This document shows, piece after piece, positions 35,220 through 44,962 of a DNA stretch of 64,000 bases (its first letter is position 1; every line of letters begins with the position of its first letter). Position numbers and translations under genes: made by a program. The notes under the pieces were generated by a model, which was given only the letters and a program-made list of their open reading frames with translations, did no database searches and was not told the DNA's origin. Source of the stretch: Streptomyces roseochromogenus subsp. oscitans DS 12.976 (lineage in GTDB: Bacteria; Actinomycetota; Actinomycetes; Streptomycetales; Streptomycetaceae); the NCBI RefSeq assembly GCF_000497445.1, contig NZ_CM002285.1, positions 9,330,961 through 9,394,960 of the forward strand, in the 5' to 3' direction.

Positions 35220-35924
35220 GTGATCATCGAACGCGCGTACGTGCCCGTGGCTTCATTCCAGGACGAGTGGCCCTGGTCCGTTCCCTGTGTACGCGCGCTC
35301 CTGGCGGACGGACTGCGCTTCACCGCGCCGGTGACGTTTCTCGTCGGAGAGAACGGTTCGGGTAAGTCAACCCTGGTCGAGGCCCTGGCGGAGGGATTCG
35401 GTCTGGACTCCTGGGGAGGCTCGCACAACTGGCGCTATGCCCCTGACCGCCCGAAGTCGGTGTTGGGTGAGCGGATCCGCTTTGACGCGGCGCCGCACGG
35501 ACGACGCATGCTGAGAAGCTGGTCGGCCCGCAAAGGATTCTTCCTGCGCGCCGAGACGGCCCTGAACGCGTTGAGCCGGGAAGGGTTCGAGCCGGATTCA
35601 CTCAGCCATGGGGAGGGCTTTCTCGCGGCCTTCCGAGGCCAGTTCATCCAGCCGGGGCTATACGTGATGGACGAGCCGGAGGCGGCGCTCTCGTTCGCCT
35701 CGTGCCTGGAACTGCTGGGGCACCTCGACCAGTTGGCCAAGAAAGGGGGCCAGGTCATCTGTGCCACCCACTCTCCGCTCCTGACCGCGCTGCCCGGGGC
35801 GGACATCATCGAGATCGGCGAGCACGGTCTGCGCCGGGCGGCCTGGGACGAACTTGCCCTGGTCGATCACTGGCGCCGCTATCTCACCGACCCGCAGTCC
35901 TATCTGCGGCACGTCCTCGACTGA
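35220..35924 (+). CDS. AAA-type ATPase (ABC/RecF-like ATP-binding protein)
   Basis: 234 aa from GTG 35220. No ribosome site is visible and a -10-like TGCGAC lies about 10 bases upstream, so the mRNA may be leaderless. Walker A is GENGSGKST (residues 43-51), the signature-like LSHGEGFLA and Walker B VMDEPEAALS follow, and the switch histidine is in CATHSPLL. This is the small single-gene AAA family (AAA_15/21-like) and not a transporter ATPase, since no membrane partner is present. Related ATPases occur in some defence and toxin-like modules, but no nuclease partner is adjacent, so I assign no role. Confidence 0.88.
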   Translation: MIIERAYVPVASFQDEWPWSVPCVRALLADGLRFTAPVTFLVGENGSGKSTLVEALAEGFGLDSWGGSHNWRYAPDRPKSVLGERIRFDAAPHGRRMLRSWSARKGFFLRAETALNALSREGFEPDSLSHGEGFLAAFRGQFIQPGLYVMDEPEAALSFASCLELLGHLDQLAKKGGQVICATHSPLLTALPGADIIEIGEHGLRRAAWDELALVDHWRRYLTDPQSYLRHVLD

Positions 35925-36682
35925 GCTCGCTTCGACGTCCTGGCCTCGCAGGCGGTTTTGGCTCACCGACGACATGCGCTTCGAGCGGTGGCGGAATGAG
36001 GCCCGGCACCAGTCTGCGGGGTGGCCTCCTCGCGTGCGGCGGCATGAGCGGCGCACGGGGGTCCCAGTGTGGGAGCGTGGGCGCTGCCGTGGGATCGCCG
36101 GCAGTGGGCGGTGTACGAAGTCGGGGTCCGCGGCGAGGGCTTGGCGGGCCTCGCCCGTCGTCGTTGCGGGCTGATTTCGCCCCGAGCCAGCTTGCGGATC
36201 TCTCGTACGAAGCTCTCCAGCAGATCCGACAGGTTGGCCTTCTCCAGGTCGGTGGTGCGGTTGTCGACCACGCGATCTTCCCTGTGCCCCAGGAGTCGGT
36301 GGCACAGCCCATGCGCGATCGGAAAGCGGGGCAGGCTCCTTGCGATCCTGCCCAGCCGCTCCACCTCCTCTGCAGCGCCCATCAGTTGGCAAGCGCGTGC
36401 TGTCGCGGGAGCCCGGTGCCCATCAGGCTGCCGTACCTGCTCGGCCTTCAGCCTGTGGGCTTTCTGCTGGGCGCCGTGCGCCCGGGATTCTTCCCATGAC
36501 ATCACGGGATCACCACCCAGGAAGCTTCGCAAAGCCGCGGGTCAAGCTATTTCGCCGGTAGGTCAGTCGGCTTACCGAACGGCAGCAGGGTGTCCACCGT
36601 GTCGTACGCCTCCGCCCCGGCAGGGGCTGGTTCGCCGACGGCTGGTAGCTTCGGGGCGCGTCGAACGGATGGGGTGTTCGGG
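35925..36682. other. Low-confidence region; one possible gene fragment on the minus strand
   Basis: A frame of 189 codons (35963-36532, minus) has a few natural-looking helices (AAEEVERLGRIARSLPRF, LSDLLESFVREIRKLARG), but its second half is Arg/Pro/His-rich like an antisense frame. I do not call it a gene. Nothing else is recognised. Confidence 0.3.
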
Positions 36683-37279
36683 ATGGACACGCAGGGGGCC
36701 CACGGTCACCGGCACCGACAGCGGGGGCGCGCCGGCGGCGGCCCGAAGTTCAGGCGTCGCCGCGAGCACGGCAGCTGGCGGCTCACCGCTGACGGCCTGG
36801 AACACGAGGCGGCGTTGGTAGTGCTGCGCAAGCGGCGCCCGTCGGTCGGCGCCTGGCCGGCCTGCCGCGTCGGCTCGGGCGGCTCGATCGCGCTCAACGC
36901 GCCCGGCCGCAATCAGAGCGCCAAGTTCCGTGGCCGGCTTGACGTGGTGCCGGATCCGGACGGGGGCGGCGGCGCACTGGTGGTCTCCGGAGCGATGCTG
37001 GAGACCATGAACGGGATCATGCTTGCGCCGTTGTTCGGGTTCGTGACGCTGGTGACGCTCGGCATCTTCCTCCTCGGAGCTCTGACCGTCACCATCCCGC
37101 CGCTGGTCATCGGCCTGGTGGCGACCCCACTGATGGCTGCGCTGACGGTGTTCTTCGCGCGCGGCCGCGGCCGGGCGTACGACCTCGACGCCGACCGGCT
37201 CTACCGCGACCTGCACAAGCTCCTGGCGCCGATGCGCCCGGAGCCTCTTGGAGACTCCCGGCGATTGGACCGGTCCTGA
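36683..37279 (+). CDS. Small membrane protein of unknown function
   Basis: 198 aa from ATG 36683. Residues about 12-70 are a basic soluble part that may bind nucleic acid or phosphate. Two hydrophobic helices follow (LAPLFGFVTLVTLGIFLLGA and IPPLVIGLVATPLMAALTVF), then a C-terminal cytoplasmic segment with AYDLDADRLYRDLHKLL. A GC-rich self-complementary sequence, GGGCGGCGCCGCCC, lies four bases past the stop and may be a short terminator. No family recognised. Confidence 0.5.
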   Translation: MDTQGAHGHRHRQRGRAGGGPKFRRRREHGSWRLTADGLEHEAALVVLRKRRPSVGAWPACRVGSGGSIALNAPGRNQSAKFRGRLDVVPDPDGGGGALVVSGAMLETMNGIMLAPLFGFVTLVTLGIFLLGALTVTIPPLVIGLVATPLMAALTVFFARGRGRAYDLDADRLYRDLHKLLAPMRPEPLGDSRRLDRS

Positions 37280-37485
37280 AACGGGCGGCGCCGCCCCCCC
37301 GCTCTCCAGGCCGCGACGGGAGCACGCACGGGTTCCTGCGCGGACGCCACCCCCGTGATCGAGCGGATTCCAACAGGCCGAAGGCCCGCGTTCGAGGCGC
37401 CGCTTTGCACGCCAGCCGATACCCCCGGGCCACAGCAATGCGGCCCAACTCCCTGCACCCGGCGCGCCCTGGAGGCGACGACGAC

Positions 37486-37614
37486 GTGCCCGTCACGGTG
37501 TACGGCCCGGCGGCGCTCACCGAGTTTTGGGACACGTTTTACGCAACGGACGCAACTACAGGCCATGCCTTCGCTGTCCGACAGGGAGTCGGGCCCATCA
37601 GGGCCGACGAATGA
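37486..37614 (+). CDS. Possible 42-residue peptide or gene fragment
   Basis: From GTG 37486: VPVTVYGPAALTEFWDTFYA, then TDATTGHAFAVRQGVGPIRA. The composition is natural for Streptomyces, but there is no known match. It overlaps the 5' leader of the L,D-transpeptidase gene. Confidence 0.25.
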   Translation: MPVTVYGPAALTEFWDTFYATDATTGHAFAVRQGVGPIRADE

Positions 37615-37630
37615 GAGAGCGGGGCAGGTC

Positions 37631-38620
37631 GTGGGACAGCGTAAGGGCGGCATAGGGATCGCACTCGTCACAGGCGTGATGCTGATGGGCGTGAGTGCCT
37701 GCGGCGGGAGCGCCAGTGCCAAGGCGAGCGGGGACGACGCGAAGGTGTCGGGCAAGCCGGGTGCGAGCGCCTCTCCCGCGCCGACGAAGCCCGCGGGCCC
37801 GCCGATGCTGCTGGATTCGATCACCCCGCAGACGGGAACCACGGTCGGCGTAGCCATGCCGATCTCGGTGGTCTTCACGAACCCGGTGGCGGCAAAGGCA
37901 CGGGCCGCGGTGGAGAAGCACATGAAGGTGAGCGCCTCGCAGCCGGTCATCGGCGCCTGGCACTGGTTCAGCGACGGCACGCGTGTCGACTGGCGGCCGC
38001 AGACGTACTGGCCCTCCGGTACGAAGGTGAAGGTCGACGTTGACATGCAGGGCGTCAGCAACGGCAACGGACGCTACGGCGTGCGCAACTACACGCACGC
38101 CTTCACGATCGGCGATGATGTGCGCGCGGATGTGTCGGTGACCGGCCACACCATGAAGGTGACCCGGAACGGCAAGCTGCTGCGCACCCTGTCGATCAAC
38201 GCGGGCAGCGCTCAGTACCCGACGTGGAACGGCACGATGGCCGTCATCGACAAGCAGGAGAAGGTCCACATGACCTCCTGCAGCGTCGGCATCAGCTGCG
38301 ACAAGTCCAGCCCCAACTACTACGATCTGACGCTGCCCTGGGACATCCACCTGACGCAGTCCGGCACATATGTGCACTACTCGACCGGCGACCCCACCCC
38401 GGGCAGCGGCAGCGCCCGCGGCTCGCACGGCTGCGTCCACCTGTCCATGCCGGACGCCAAGTGGTTCTACAGCCAGATCAAGCAGGGCGACCCCGTCACC
38501 ATCACCGGCTCGTCCCGCGCCAAAGCCGAGGCCGACAACGGCTACGCCGACTTCAACCTGGAATGGGACCAGTGGCTCGCGGGCAGCGCGTCCGGGAAGG
38601 CGACGACCGCGGCGCTGTGA
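37631..38620 (+). CDS. L,D-transpeptidase lipoprotein (Ig-like domain plus YkuD domain)
   Basis: 329 aa from GTG 37631. The signal ends in the lipobox GVSAC. An Ig-like domain (about 60-155; LDSITPQTGTTVGVAMPISV, NYTHAFTIGDD) precedes the YkuD domain (about 165-300) with the catalytic motif SHGCVHLS, in which Cys268 is the nucleophile. This is the LdtMt2-like architecture of actinobacteria: it forms 3-3 peptidoglycan cross-links outside the membrane. It appears intact, with all catalytic residues. A hairpin about 70 bases downstream may end the transcript. Confidence 0.93.
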   Translation: MGQRKGGIGIALVTGVMLMGVSACGGSASAKASGDDAKVSGKPGASASPAPTKPAGPPMLLDSITPQTGTTVGVAMPISVVFTNPVAAKARAAVEKHMKVSASQPVIGAWHWFSDGTRVDWRPQTYWPSGTKVKVDVDMQGVSNGNGRYGVRNYTHAFTIGDDVRADVSVTGHTMKVTRNGKLLRTLSINAGSAQYPTWNGTMAVIDKQEKVHMTSCSVGISCDKSSPNYYDLTLPWDIHLTQSGTYVHYSTGDPTPGSGSARGSHGCVHLSMPDAKWFYSQIKQGDPVTITGSSRAKAEADNGYADFNLEWDQWLAGSASGKATTAAL

Positions 38621-38690
38621 CACGCCCAGGTGGCGGCGCCGGTCAGCACTCGATGATGCCGACCGCGAGACCACTGTCGTACCCGACCTT

Positions 38691-38716
38691 GGGGCCGGCC
38701 GGAAGCGGTCGGCCCC
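38691..38716 (+). terminator. Hairpin after the L,D-transpeptidase gene
   Basis: Seven-bp arms GGGGCCG and CGGCCCC with a 12-base loop, starting 70 bases past the stop codon. Confidence 0.5.
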
Positions 38717-39084
38717 TTGGTCACACCCCCACTCGTGCCACCGTCGGCCAGGTCAGCGGACAGGGGACCGAACCCGTCGAAACACTTCACCCACTAGGGT
38801 GTGGACCAGAACTCCACGCTGTCTCCTGCCTGCTGGTCGGCCAGCGAACCCTCGGATGCGCCATGAAGCAACTGGTCCGGGCGTCCGGCGATCTTCAGGT
38901 GGTGGGCGGCTCGCCGTCCTGGCCGCACTCGCACATCGGACCGCCCTGCGTTACACGATGCCAGGCATGACCTCGTCCGGGACGACCAGCTACGTCGCAA
39001 GAACCTCGTCGACTGGGCCGCCGCCCGCACGTAGGTGAGCGAGGTCGTCCGTGGCTGCGGGGGGGGGGCCACAGATCGCAGCGA

Positions 39085-39273
39085 GTGGCATGGGAGCGCA
39101 ACAGCCGAGCTCAAGCCTTCTACGCCCGGCACGGATGGAAGCCCGACGGACACCATCGGCCTGGTCCAGGTAGCGCGAACTACGTTCGCATGTGCCTCCG
39201 CCTGGACCCCGAAGTCCGACCCCGCCGAGGTGGTCAGCTCGCTTCAGACCTCAGGGACAGAAACGGGCACTGA
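39085..39273 (+). pseudogene. C-terminal fragment of a GNAT acetyltransferase
   Basis: Reads WERNSRAQAFYARHGWKPDG and then NYVRMCLRLD. The run NSRAQAFYARHGW is the last conserved GNAT motif. The acetyl-CoA-binding motif and the first half are absent upstream, so only the tail is left. Confidence 0.65.
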
Positions 39274-39571
39274 ACCACCGGCACCTTGCCGAAGGAGACG
39301 ACACCTCACCGACAACCGCCCCGCCGGAACACCCACCGGCGGGGCGTCGCCGGCACAGTTCGTCGGCACCGCGAGCGCCGCCTTCGCCGGCGTTTTCAGC
39401 GCCGGGTGACAGGGCTGTCTCCTGGCGTACGGCCTGCGTCTTTTCTCACCCGTTCGGGGGTGGGGGAAACGCCGGGAGGGAGGCGGGTGGCGAGGGCACG
39501 GGGGGAGTGCCCGCGGGAGGCGTTCGGCGCGGAAATCCCAAGGCGGATCGGCGGGCGGGGGGACGGGCGCC

Positions 39572-39610
39572 GGCCCGGGCACCAGGGGTGTGACGTCTGG
39601 TGCCCGGGCC
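39572..39610 (-). terminator. Perfect 13-bp-arm hairpin
   Basis: Arms at 39572-39584 and 39598-39610 (GGCCCGGGCACCA and its complement) with a 13-base loop. It is the second of two stacked hairpins downstream of the gene at 39716. Confidence 0.6.
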
Positions 39611-39662
39611 TGGCGGTGCGTGCATGGTGCGTAGGTTGTCAGACAATGGTGGGGAATGGGGT

Positions 39663-39689
39663 CCCCGGCCCGATTCCGGCGGGCCGGGG
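39663..39689 (-). terminator. Hairpin directly after the secreted D/R-tailed protein gene
   Basis: Perfect 10-bp arms CCCCGGCCCG and CGGGCCGGGG with a seven-base loop, 27 bases past the stop of the gene on this strand. Confidence 0.7.
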
Positions 39690-39715
39690 CTCCGTATTGT
39701 GCTGTCGGTTTCCGG

Positions 39716-40309
39716 TCAGTCGTCGTCGCGGTCCCCGCGGTCCCCGCGGTCACCGTGTTCGTCGCGGTCGTCGCGGTCGCAGTCCACGCGGAAGCTCGCG
39801 ACCACGCCGTTCTTGACGTGGATGCCCTTGGTGTGCAGATCGTCGACGCCGAAGCTGGAGCTGTGGGGGCCGACGGTAGCGATGGGGGCGCCGTTGTCGC
39901 AGACCGCCCCGCGGAAGACCTCGACCCGCTTGCGGCTCTCGTTGTGGACGTTGAGGGTCTTGGCACCCAGGTCGCTGACCACAGTGATGCAGTCACCCGG
40001 GTGGGCGGAGTAGGACCGCTCGTTGATCTCGATCCGGCCTTCCTCCTCGCGGCCTCGGCCTTCTTCGCGCCGGCCTTCGTTGCCCTTGCCCTGCCATTCG
40101 TTGTTGTTGTTGCCCTTGCCCTGCCCGGAGCCGGCGCTGGGGGTTGCCGCTGGGGCGGTTGCCGGGTCGGCGGCGGCCGGGACGGCAGCCGCCGGGGCCG
40201 CCTGGGGCGCTGGGCCGGAGGCCGCCGAGGCGTAGGTGATGCCGGTCACGGCGAGTGCCGCGGCGGCCCCGGCAGCGGCGGTCACCATGGTGGAACGAGC
40301 GAGCTTCAT
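39716..40309 (-). CDS. Secreted protein of unknown function with an alternating Asp/Arg tail
   Basis: 197 aa, ATG 40309 with GGGAGAAG upstream. A signal peptide (KLARSTMVTAAAGAAAALAV) with a likely cut after ASAAS is followed by an Ala/Pro linker and a Gly/Asn/Glu/Arg-rich hydrophilic segment (residues about 60-93). A compact domain of about 85 residues with two cysteines (GDCITVVSD and GAVCDNGA) comes next. The protein ends in a tail of DRDD, DEHGDRGD and DRGDRDDD repeats. The low-complexity tail could bind metal or matrix; that is speculation. Expression is probably controlled by the AT-rich region upstream. Confidence 0.75.
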   Translation of the reverse strand: MKLARSTMVTAAAGAAAALAVTGITYASAASGPAPQAAPAAAVPAAADPATAPAATPSAGSGQGKGNNNNEWQGKGNEGRREEGRGREEEGRIEINERSYSAHPGDCITVVSDLGAKTLNVHNESRKRVEVFRGAVCDNGAPIATVGPHSSSFGVDDLHTKGIHVKNGVVASFRVDCDRDDRDEHGDRGDRGDRDDD

Positions 40310-41234
40310 GTCGCTTCTCCCGTCTCGAATCTCGGAGATGTCGGCTCGTCAGCCGACTGCGATCAAACGTACTCATGGCTGTCATATCGGTCATATCGGA
40401 AAGTTCGTGACATGGAGCCGATTGGGGTATATGTGGACCTCTCCGTCGCCTGGTCGGGATGTGAAGTAACCAAATAAAAAGGCGTATTGAATGACTATTA
40501 ACCCTTCCGGATGATCTACTGACGTCCGCTCACCCCATGCCGACGCGTGTCGCTGCGAAATCCATGAGTTGATCCGTGTTACGGGACCGGCCGTGCTGAA
40601 GACGGCCGGCGGGAGATCGCAGACTGGCGGCGAGCGCTGGCCGACCGCAGCACGCGGTGGCCGGGCACCGGCACCGCGCCGCCGGGTTCTTCCCGGTTGA
40701 CTGCATGGGATCGCGATCGGTGTTGTTCAGTCAATCGAGAGGTGGCAACGTGCTGTTGACGTCTGCGAGGTGCGGGTCTGACGGAGAAACTGCGCGTTCT
40801 CGAGCCTGCCGGCGTCGACCTGGTCTGAGATCGGCACGCGGCCGCGGCCAGGTCGCGGTGCGGGCTGACGGACATCGACCACACCAGTCCTCCCGGCCAC
40901 ACCAGTCCTCCCGACCCCGCCCTTGGCGACACCGTCACCCCCCAACTCCGTACCCGAACCACGATCCCGTCCACTTCCGGTCTGAGCTGAACAGCACTGC
41001 CGCCGCCGTCTGAGTGCATGCGGTCCCTCCGATCGCGACCGCGCCGGGGCCCGTAGGGGGAGACGTTCCGCGCCGGGAGGCTCGGCGAAGGCGGTACGGG
41101 CGCGGGCCGGCCCGGCGTCAGCTCCCTTGCCGGCCCGGCCGATTCGCGCCCGCACTCTTGTTAGGGCTTGTCATGTTCGTGGTAAGAAAGATGAACCTGT
41201 AGCCACTAGCGGTTCAAGGAGGCGCATCAGCCCC
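40310..41234. other. Gene-poor stretch with an AT-rich promoter-like patch
   Basis: No supportable gene. At 40381-40398 GTCATATCG is repeated twice in tandem, and 40470-40510 is markedly AT-rich for this genome (TAACCAAATAAAAAGG). Both lie upstream of the secreted-protein gene and may be its control elements. Confidence 0.4.
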
Positions 41235-41843
41235 ATGAGCACACGCATAGCCGCCGCGGCGGCGCTGGTCCCGGCCGTGCTGGCCGCCACCGCCGGTGTC
41301 GCGTCGGCCCAACCCGCACACACCGCCGCGCAACCGCGCCCGGCCGCCGTCGTCACCCTCACCTACGACGACAGCCAGGCCGGCTCCTGGGAGAGTGCGA
41401 TCGACCAGGCCGTGGCCAACTGGAACGCCGCGGAGCACAACGTGCAGCTGCAAAAGGCCGATTCATCCAGCTCGGCCGACTACACCTACGTGGCCACCGA
41501 CGGCTGGCCGCAGACCACCCTCGGCCCCATCTTCCCTGGCGGCAGCAAGGGAGAGGTCGACCTAGGACAGGAGGCCCTGAACGAGGGCTACGACGCGACC
41601 CGCATCGCCGCCCACGAAACCGGGCACATCTTCGGACTCCCCGACGACTACAGCGGCCCCTGCTCCGAACTGATGTCCGGCCACGGTCCGGGCCCCTCCT
41701 GCACCAACGCCAAACCGGACGCCGCCGAAGCCGCCCAGGTAGACCAGAACTACGCCAACAGCGGTGGCACCGCCTCCCGTGCCACCCACCACATCGTCAT
41801 CACCGACGGCTGGCCGAACCGCACCCTGGCCCACGCACACTGA
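41235..41843 (+). CDS. snpA: Snapalysin (small neutral metalloprotease, M7 family)
   Basis: 202 aa from ATG 41235, with AAGGAGG upstream. A signal peptide ends near ASAQ and a short propeptide follows. The zinc site is HETGHIFGLPDD, giving His127, Glu128, His131 and the third ligand Asp137, the HExxHxxGxxD signature of snapalysins. A GPCSELMSG turn with a cysteine pair (CSE and CTN) follows, as in the family. It is a secreted milk-hydrolysing endoprotease. In S. lividans and relatives a LysR gene (snpR) sits divergently upstream; none is present here. A very strong hairpin follows the gene. Confidence 0.93.
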   Translation: MSTRIAAAAALVPAVLAATAGVASAQPAHTAAQPRPAAVVTLTYDDSQAGSWESAIDQAVANWNAAEHNVQLQKADSSSSADYTYVATDGWPQTTLGPIFPGGSKGEVDLGQEALNEGYDATRIAAHETGHIFGLPDDYSGPCSELMSGHGPGPSCTNAKPDAAEAAQVDQNYANSGGTASRATHHIVITDGWPNRTLAHAH

Positions 41844-41895
41844 CACCCCTCAACTCAGCGACAGCCCGGCCCCGTAGCGGTACGGCGACCCACCC

Positions 41896-41929
41896 GTGCC
41901 GGTACGTCACCTCGGTGACGTACCGGCAC
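41896..41929. terminator. Perfect 16-bp-arm hairpin after snapalysin
   Basis: Arms at 41896-41911 and 41914-41929 (GTGCCGGTACGTCACC and its complement), two unpaired bases between them, 53 bases past the stop. Confidence 0.85.
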
Positions 41930-42300
41930 TGCGGCCGAATCAAGGTCTGAAGCCCCGATGCACTGCCCGGAAGACGGCCGCCTGTTCCGAGTGCCCGCAA
42001 GCCAGACCGCGCTGCAGGTCCTTGCAGTGTCACTTCCTCCTGCTGCAGACAGTCCTCGCCCTCCACCCTCGCCAGGATCCGGGCATCGGGCTTTTGCCCG
42101 TCGGGAGGCCTCCGCCGCTTATGTCCGTCCTGTCAGCGACCGCGATCTTGTGCGGATGTTCGGCCAGGGCGCGTGCAGGCCGCCGCCATTGCGTCCGATG
42201 CCGTAGCCGAAGCGGTTCTGCGGCGGCCCGGGCAGCGTCCCAGTTCTTGGGCGTGACCTCGCCTGTTCAGGTGTAGGCAGCCGGAATCCGGGCAGGGGCG

Positions 42301-42594
42301 GTGAAGAAACGGACCACGAACAACGGGGTGAACACCATACACGGCGGCGGAGGGTTCAGCGGGGGCGGCCACCACGGGGGTGGATTCAGCGGGCACCATC
42401 ACAGCGGTGGGCTGGGCCACCACGGCAACTCCCAGCATCACCATCACACCGGGGACTCGCAGGGCTTCGCCTGGATCCCCTCGTTCCGGCGTCGTGGGTC
42501 ATCAGGCGACTCCGCGGGAGCGGGTCCCATGCGCGTGACGCTGGGCCTGGTGCTGGTCATGGGCATCGCTGCGTTGCTGCTGGCGGCCCACTGA
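42301..42594 (+). CDS. Gly/His-rich small protein with C-terminal membrane helix
   Basis: 97 aa from GTG 42301. The first half is basic and then strongly Gly/His-rich (GGGGFSGGGHHGGGFSGHHH type). It ends in one hydrophobic helix (VTLGLVLVMGIAALLLAA) at the extreme C-terminus. A tail-anchored, metal-binding or matrix-like role is possible but speculative. The ribosome site is weak, so the gene call is moderate. Confidence 0.45.
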   Translation: MKKRTTNNGVNTIHGGGGFSGGGHHGGGFSGHHHSGGLGHHGNSQHHHHTGDSQGFAWIPSFRRRGSSGDSAGAGPMRVTLGLVLVMGIAALLLAAH

Positions 42595-42644
42595 TCAGGG
42601 ACTCATGCGCTGTCAGCGCTGGCACACAAGGCGAGCCTCCTGCG

Positions 42645-43372
42645 ATGGCACAGCTCGCTCTGGGTACCTACCGGTGCCGGGTGATCCCGGAGGCGACCGT
42701 GCGTGCGGCCGCCTCCGCCGCGCAGCAGGGGATCGCCACCGCCCCCGACTACGCCACAGGCCACGTCGAGACCCTGCTCACGCCCGCCCTGGCCGCCCAC
42801 CCGGCCCTGCGGGTCGACACGAAGGCCGGCTGCTTCACCGCGGCCACCGGCACCGACGCGGTGAACGCCAGTCCTGGCTGGGGGCAAGGCGCCGGCCGGG
42901 CACGGCATTGCCTCGGACTACCTGCGCCGGCAGATCGGCCGCAACCGCGAGCAGCTGGACCTGCTCCTGCTGCACAACCCTGAGCACGCCCATCCCGGCT
43001 ATCGCACCGCCCTGCACCGTGCGATCCGGGACGCGTTCGTGGTCCTGGAGGAGGCCGTGGCCGCCGGGCACGCGGCCGGGTACGGGATCACCACATGGGC
43101 GGGTATGGAAGAGCAGCGTTCACGGTGGGGGAGCTGCTCGCCCTTGCCGCCGAAGCCGCAGGCGGCCGACACCATCTGGCCGCGATCCAGCTGACGGTCA
43201 GCCCGGTGATGATGACGCCGATCACGCAGGCCCTGCACGGCCGTGGCCCGCTGCCGGCCACCGTCGGCGGGTGGTCCGCCGTGGCGGAGGAGGTCGTCGA
43301 GGAGTTGCAGGTAGCGGCCGTAGCGTCCCGGTGTGAGGGTGAGGGTGAGGGTGTCGAGGGCATGACGGACAC
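42645..43372 (+). pseudogene. Aldo/keto reductase broken by frameshifts
   Basis: Starts normally (LALGTYRCRVIPEATVRAAA, a glycine-rich first strand and helix). It shifts frame near 42890 to SDYLRRQIGRNREQLDLLLL followed by HNPEHAHPG, and shifts again near 43090 to FTVGELLALAAEAAGGRHHL and IQLTVSPVM. The order of blocks follows the TIM-barrel reductase family, but no single frame covers them. Confidence 0.65.
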
Positions 43373-44129
43373 GACGCGAGCTCACCAGTATCCGGACCAT
43401 ACATGTCGAGCGATCAGGTCCGCCGAGCATCTCAGGTCAACCCCTGCGTGCCGGTGCTGCCGCAGCATCCCTGCGCTGCTGCGGCGGGCCAGGTCCGCAT
43501 CGTCGATCAGTGCGTCCCGGATGAGCGTGGACCGTCCGTGAGGCAGACGGGTGGGGATGGTGAGCCACCGCTGCCGGACCGGGTCATCGAGGTCGGCGAG
43601 GCGGGTTCGGTGCTGGTCGTCGCGGTGGGTGAACTGTACCGAGGTGCGGTTGCTGGTCTGGCTCGCGGCCTGGACCTGGCCGGGCACCGGGCCGGACGGC
43701 CGGGAAGGCGCCCACGTCCTGATCACCCACACCCCGCCTTCACCGGCCATCAGTCGCCGAGGTGATCGAGGCCCGCATGCGGCGCCTCGCCGACAGCCTC
43801 GGCGGACTGGGCGGGGCCAGGGACGTCGTGCGGGACGTCGGCCAGTGCCTGCAGATCATCGGTGGTCGGGTGCCGCTGCACTTCCCCGGTGCCTCCCGCC
43901 AGCCGCGGCTGCCCACCCGCCCGGCTGGACGGCACTGCTCGCCCGCAACAGCGAGGCCGTCCTCCTGCTTGACCTGGACCCTCTGTCGCAAGCCGCCCAA
44001 GCCGCCCAGATCGATACCGTCCTGGACGCCGCCCTCGCGGCCGACCGGTTGCTGTTCGGACGCGCACGCACCCGCTGAACCGTGGATCTTCTCGTACGGC
44101 CCCGGATGGACGGATGAGAGGGAACTGCC
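43373..44129. other. Degenerate stretch with an unassigned fragment
   Basis: On the plus strand near 43760-44078, pieces such as ARMRRLADSLGGLGGARDVV and LLARNSEAVLLLDLDPLSQA read like one protein split by a frameshift, ending in LAADRLLFGRARTR. I do not know the family. Nothing else is supported. Confidence 0.35.
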
Positions 44130-44384
44130 GTGGAAATCTTCGAACGCGCCCGGCTGGACGCCTACTTCGCCAGGATCGCCGCCCGGTTCGCCCGCGGTGA
44201 GCAGACCGTCTGGTTCCTGATCCCTCGCTCTCCACCCTCACCACAGTCCACAGCCGCTTCAGCGGCCGCCTCGCCGGAGTGATCGAGGAGACCGAGAACG
44301 GACACCGCCACTACGAGGGCCTCGACAAACTTCCCTGCCAACGAGAGCGACGACTTGGCCGCTTCCGCAACCACTCCAGGTAAA
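44130..44384 (+). pseudogene. Short frameshifted gene of unknown family
   Basis: From GTG 44130: MEIFERARLDAYFARIAARF, then GEQTVWFLIP. Near 44222 the frame must shift to continue as LSTLTTVHSRFSGRLAGVIE, then ETENGHRHYEGLDKL, before a stop at about 44384. The two halves are natural in composition and collinear, so one indel probably broke a gene of about 84 codons. Confidence 0.4.
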
Positions 44385-44962
44385 GGTGGCGAGACGGACA
44401 CGGGTACCTGCACCTGGCCGTAACCGCCGCGAGCTGCCAGCCGTTCTTGCGCCTCGCCCGCCCCGGCAGACCACGGACGGGGTCCCGCACCCGCCGCCGC
44501 AGATCCGCCCGGACGAACCTGCCCGCCACCCGAGCGAACAACGCCTCCAAGTCAGCAGTCTGGCCCGCGACTTCAGTCATCCCCTCCACACCGGGACAAC
44601 GCCAACTGCCACCTCAGGTCACGAGCCGCTGCTGGACTACCGACCCTCGCTGTGGCGGGGCCGCTCGTCCCGTACCCGGTTACGCAGCGTTTCCCTGCTG
44701 ATACCGAGGTCCTTCGATACGCCCTCCAGCTTGTGGCCCGGGTCTGACAGGTGCATGCTGCTCGGACTCGGCTGCCTGCGTCCGACACCTGATCGAGATG
44801 CCGGGCCCCGCAAGCCGGCCCGTGGTGGTCCGATTGTCGTGGTTTCGTATCAATGACCTGCTGGACGGCTTGATGGAGCAACCTCTGGCCTGGGAGGCCC
44901 ATCAGACGGAACGGAACTGACCTTCTTGCCCCCTTTGGGGCAGTACCAGCCGGAGCCGCAAG
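44385..44962. other. Gene-poor stretch, nothing recognised
   Basis: About 580 bases without a convincing gene. A long open frame on the minus strand runs from here antisense through the esterase and is rejected as a shadow. Confidence 0.4.

Noticed and set aside
35963-36532. Minus-strand frame of 189 codons
   Set aside because: Some natural helices, but the second half is Arg/Pro-rich and no family or ribosome site supports it.
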